NCBI GenBank assembly: GCA_011053055.1
Contig: DRHT01000047.1
Coordinates: forward strand, 157,258-221,257
Source: Halopseudomonas sabulinigri
GTDB taxonomy: Bacteria; Pseudomonadota; Gammaproteobacteria; Pseudomonadales; Pseudomonadaceae
Reading direction: 5' to 3'
Length of the DNA stretch: 64,000 nucleotides
The notes beneath the pieces were generated by a model. It was not told the DNA's origin, did not search any database, and worked only from the letters and a program-made list of their open reading frames with translations. The position numbers and the translations under genes are program-made. Below, in pieces: positions 61,761 to 64,000 of the stretch (positions within the stretch are counted from its first letter, which is position 1; each line of letters begins with the position of its first letter).

Positions 61761-61776
61761 CTGTCCTAATGGTCAA
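61761..61776 (+). promoter_or_regulatory. RutR-like operator CTGTCCTAATGGTCAA
   Basis: Between the sigma54 promoter and the 8-oxoguanine deaminase ATG, starting about 11 bp after the predicted start. The right half GGTCAA matches the E. coli RutR box exactly. Confidence 0.68.
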
Positions 61777-61799
61777 TTAATCTGAATAAGGGTTTTGAA

Positions 61800-63167
61800 A
61801 TGACAGCAACTCTGCTGCTGAAAAATGCATTGGTCATCGGCACTATGGATGACCAGTTGCGTGAGCTGGCCAACGCATCAGTATTCATCCGGGGCAATAA
61901 GGTTGAGGCCGTTGGCCCCGCAAGCGAGCTGCCAAGTGAGGCTGATAACGTCATCGACATGACCGGCCACGTGCTGATCCCTGGCCTGATCAACACCCAC
62001 CACCACATGTTCCAGTCGCTGACCCGCGCCCTGCCCGCCGCGCAGAACGCTGAGCTGTTCGACTGGCTGACCGCGCTCTTCCCTGTCTGGCAGAACATCA
62101 CCCCGCAGATGCAGCGCGCCGCTACCCGCACCGCGATGGCGGAGCTGATGTTGTCAGGCTGCACCACTGCAGCAGATCACGCCTACCTGTATGTGAATGG
62201 CACCCGGCTGGATGACAGCGTGCAAGCCGCAGAGGAAGTGGGCATGCGCTTTCACGCCGTGCGCGGCGCCATGAGCCTGGGCCAGACCCAGGGCGGACTG
62301 CCGCCGGATGCACTCGTTGAGCAGGACGAGCAGGCAATTCTCAAGGAAATGCAGCGAGTGGTCGAAGAGCTGCACGACAGCACCCCCGACGCCATGATTA
62401 AAGTCGCGCTCGGCCCCTGCTCGCCCTTCACCGTCACCACTGATTTGATGCGCGAAGGCGCAGCGCTGGCACGCTCCTGCGGCGTTGGCTTGCACACGCA
62501 CACCGCTGAGAACGTAAAAGACCTAGCCTTCAGCAAGGAGCGCTACGGCATGACCCCCACCGAGTACACCGAGTCGGTCGGCTGGGTCGGGCCAGACGTT
62601 TGGCACGCGCATTGTGTACATCTGGATGACCCGGGTATTGCCTTGTTCGCACGCACCGGAACCGGTGTTGCGCACTGCCCCTGCTCCAACATGCGGCTGG
62701 CCTCGGGCATCGCGCCTATTCGCAAAATGCGCGACGCAGGCGTGAAGGTCGGCCTGGGGGTAGACGGCAGCGCCTCGAACGACACTAACAATCTGCTGGA
62801 CGAGACGCGTCAGGCGATGCTGTCGGCGCGGGTCCGTGATGAAAACCCTGGCGCGATGAGTGCACGTGAAGCGCTATATATCGCCACCCGTGGCGGTGCT
62901 GAGGTATTGGGTCGCGAGGACGTGCTGGGCCGTATTCAGCCGGGGTACTGCGCAGACATCATCGCCTTCCGCACCGACGATATCGCCATGGCGGGTGCGC
63001 TGGTTGATCCGCTGGCGGCGCTGGTTTTTTGCACGCCGCAGCGGGTGGCGCACAGCATCATTAATGGGCGGCAGGTGATTGAGGATGGGCGTCTGCTGAC
63101 GCGGGAGCTGCCGTTGATTATTGAGGAGCATAATTTGCTGGCGCGGGAGTTGGTGTTGGGGAAGTGA
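61800..63167 (+). CDS. 8-oxoguanine deaminase
   Basis: This 455-residue metal-dependent amidohydrolase closely resembles the Pseudomonas 8-oxoguanine deaminase, which forms uric acid. Metal ligands are in GLINTHHHMFQS, LHTHTAENVKD and HAHCVHLDD, and the catalytic Asp in GLGVDGSASNDTNN; the CPCSNMRLASG segment is very typical. ATG follows a weak site. It is divergent from oxygenase 3 and under its own sigma54 promoter and RutR-like box. Its product would need a urate pathway not seen here. Confidence 0.93.
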   Translation: MTATLLLKNALVIGTMDDQLRELANASVFIRGNKVEAVGPASELPSEADNVIDMTGHVLIPGLINTHHHMFQSLTRALPAAQNAELFDWLTALFPVWQNITPQMQRAATRTAMAELMLSGCTTAADHAYLYVNGTRLDDSVQAAEEVGMRFHAVRGAMSLGQTQGGLPPDALVEQDEQAILKEMQRVVEELHDSTPDAMIKVALGPCSPFTVTTDLMREGAALARSCGVGLHTHTAENVKDLAFSKERYGMTPTEYTESVGWVGPDVWHAHCVHLDDPGIALFARTGTGVAHCPCSNMRLASGIAPIRKMRDAGVKVGLGVDGSASNDTNNLLDETRQAMLSARVRDENPGAMSAREALYIATRGGAEVLGREDVLGRIQPGYCADIIAFRTDDIAMAGALVDPLAALVFCTPQRVAHSIINGRQVIEDGRLLTRELPLIIEEHNLLARELVLGK

Positions 63168-63201
63168 GTGGCGCTGGCGTGCTGTCTGTCTGACAGTTGA
63201 T

Positions 63202-63550
63202 CGCTCCCACGCTCTGCGTGGGAGCGTAGCCCCGGACGCTCTGCGTCCATACCAACGCTGCTTAATCCGGTGCGGTAATGATCGTTCCCTTGGGGAATGC
63301 CTCTACTGACGCTCTGCGTCGGTAGAGCACCGCTGTGGCGTGTTCTAGTCAGCCTTTCGCCCTGATGGCGAGCGGGGGAAATGCATGGCCATTTCCCCCT
63401 GCACCCCCTAGGCCACCCCAACTACGCGGCCCTGCGGGTTCGCTGCGTTGCTCGGTCTGGCGGGGGCACTCGCAAACTCGGCGCTACGCACCTCAGGCAC
63501 CGCGAGCACCTTTTCCCGCCAGCCCTGTGCTACTCGCCCGCGTAGACGGG
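63202..63550. repeat. Dispersed repeats: short palindromes and the 200-bp family
   Basis: GCTCCCACGCTCTGCGTGG at about 63203-63225, another hairpin at 63301-63327 (CTCTACTGACGCTC/GCGTCGGTAGAG), and the 200-bp element at about 63355-63550 with the TTCGCTGCGTTGCTCGG and CTACTCGCCCGCGTAGACGG landmarks. No gene was seen between 63168 and 63628. Confidence 0.8.
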
Positions 63551-63628
63551 GACTTGGGGCCGTGCAGTGCTCACCTGTTGTGGCAGAGCGTCTGGAGGTG
63601 AATTGCTATGTGCCGGCGTTGCAGCGTA

Positions 63629-63858
63629 TTACCAATCAAACTCCGTCTCTGGAGCAAAGGTCCTGCCACCACTTTTACGATAGAGATACGGATACCACAC
63701 AACTCGGCTTGCACTGTCGGTGCCTACGATGGCCACGATAACGCCAGTCTGGCTAGCTTGATGCCAGGGTCCGCAACTTGAGATTGGGTACTTCAGGGAA
63801 AGAATGTCGCCTTCCTTGATGCTTCCTTCCGCCGCTTCCATAACCTGCATTACCCTAG
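63629..63858 (-). pseudogene. Truncated gene interrupted by IS5-family insertion
   Basis: The C-terminal 70-75 residues remain (GSIKEGDILSLKYPISS, GVIVAIVGTDSASRVVWYPY), ending in TFAPETEFDW. The fragment runs up to the CTAG at 63855-63858 where the element begins, so the original N terminus is presumably beyond the right end of the window. An internal Met could still allow a short product. I do not recognise the family. Confidence 0.55.
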
Positions 63859-64000
63859 GGAAGGTCTGAAAAAGACTTCCTGAAAAGGTAAAATGCGTCA
63901 GCGCCATTTTCGAGACCACCGCATGAAACAGATGAGCTTTGCAGACGCCGAATACGCTGGTAAACGTAAGCAGACCCGCCGTGAGCGCTTTCTGCTGGAA
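63859..64000 (+). mobile_element. IS5-family insertion sequence, left end
   Basis: The left terminal repeat begins GGAAGGTCTGAAAAAGAC, directly after CTAG, the typical IS5 target. The element contains the transposase start at 63923 and runs off the window. Confidence 0.88.
63923..64000 (+). CDS. IS5-family transposase, N-terminal fragment
   Basis: Only the first 26 residues are in the window: MKQMSFADAEYAGKRKQ then TRRERFLLE, the conserved N terminus of IS5-group transposases. The reading frame is open to the window end. Confidence 0.9.
   Translation, partial: MKQMSFADAEYAGKRKQTRRERFLLE

Noticed and set aside
62122..62501. Minus-strand frames inside the 8-oxoguanine deaminase gene
   Set aside because: Overlap the catalytic core of a strongly supported gene on the other strand.

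Overview
ORGANISM. The window looks like a chromosomal segment of a Pseudomonas-type gammaproteobacterium, possibly marine or halotolerant (inference only). The signs are a GC-rich genome with strong Shine-Dalgarno sites, REP-type palindromes between genes, QseBC-like and GGDEF/HDOD signalling proteins, an 8-oxoguanine deaminase very like the Pseudomonas enzyme, and many SDR enzymes. No rRNA, tRNA or CRISPR array was seen.

LAYOUT. 0-3.4 kb: REP elements, an aldo/keto reductase, a nitronate monooxygenase and a Fur-box-preceded FhuF-like ferric reductase. 3.4-14.9 kb: six genes joined by short overlaps encode three histidine kinases, a single-domain response regulator, an Hpt-REC-REC-GGDEF protein and a REC-HDOD protein, probably one c-di-GMP/phosphorelay unit. 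14.9-22.2 kb: an SDR, then a seven-gene operon (thermostable-hemolysin family protein, AMP ligase, heme-oxygenase-like oxidase, SDR, TPR protein, QseB/QseC-like pair) preceded by a perfect QseB/PmrA-type box. 22.2-27.7 kb: OsmC, a persulfide-sensor-like ArsR regulator, two YeeE/YedE half-transporters, SulP, cytochrome c', cytochrome b561 and a lipoprotein. 28.5-31.3 kb: repeats, then two integron gene cassettes with three attC sites and no integrase. 31.6-34.9 kb: an ECF sigma/anti-sigma pair, a DUF4394 protein sharing the same promoter hexamers, and an Excalibur protein. 35-41.4 kb: an AraC regulator divergent from a flavin monooxygenase/BASS transporter/epimerase run, then an SDR/TSUP pair beyond a REP array. 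41.6-63.2 kb: a nitrogen-heterocycle scavenging region with two NMT1/THI5-type ABC transporters plus two extra binding proteins, four deaminase/amidohydrolase enzymes, three isopenicillin-N-synthase-like oxygenases, a ferritin-rubredoxin fusion, a WrbA-like flavoprotein and an alpha/beta hydrolase. 63.2-64 kb: repeats and the start of an IS5-family element inserted at CTAG.

HOW IT WORKS TOGETHER. The most striking result is regulatory. Most transcription units from 44 to 62 kb have a -24/-12 sigma54 promoter (TGGCACGCTGCTTGCT and variants). In six of them a 16-bp palindrome of consensus CTGACCANNTGGTCAG lies just downstream of the predicted start site. That consensus nearly equals the E. coli RutR box (TTGACCANNTGGTCAA). 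It implies a single regulon, activated through sigma54 (probably on nitrogen limitation) and repressed by a RutR-like protein encoded elsewhere, for uptake and oxidative/deaminative breakdown of purine- or pyrimidine-like compounds. The substrate is not established. Secondary discoveries are the integrase-less cassette pair, the hemolysin-family/HDO operon with its own two-component system and box, and the ECF regulon.
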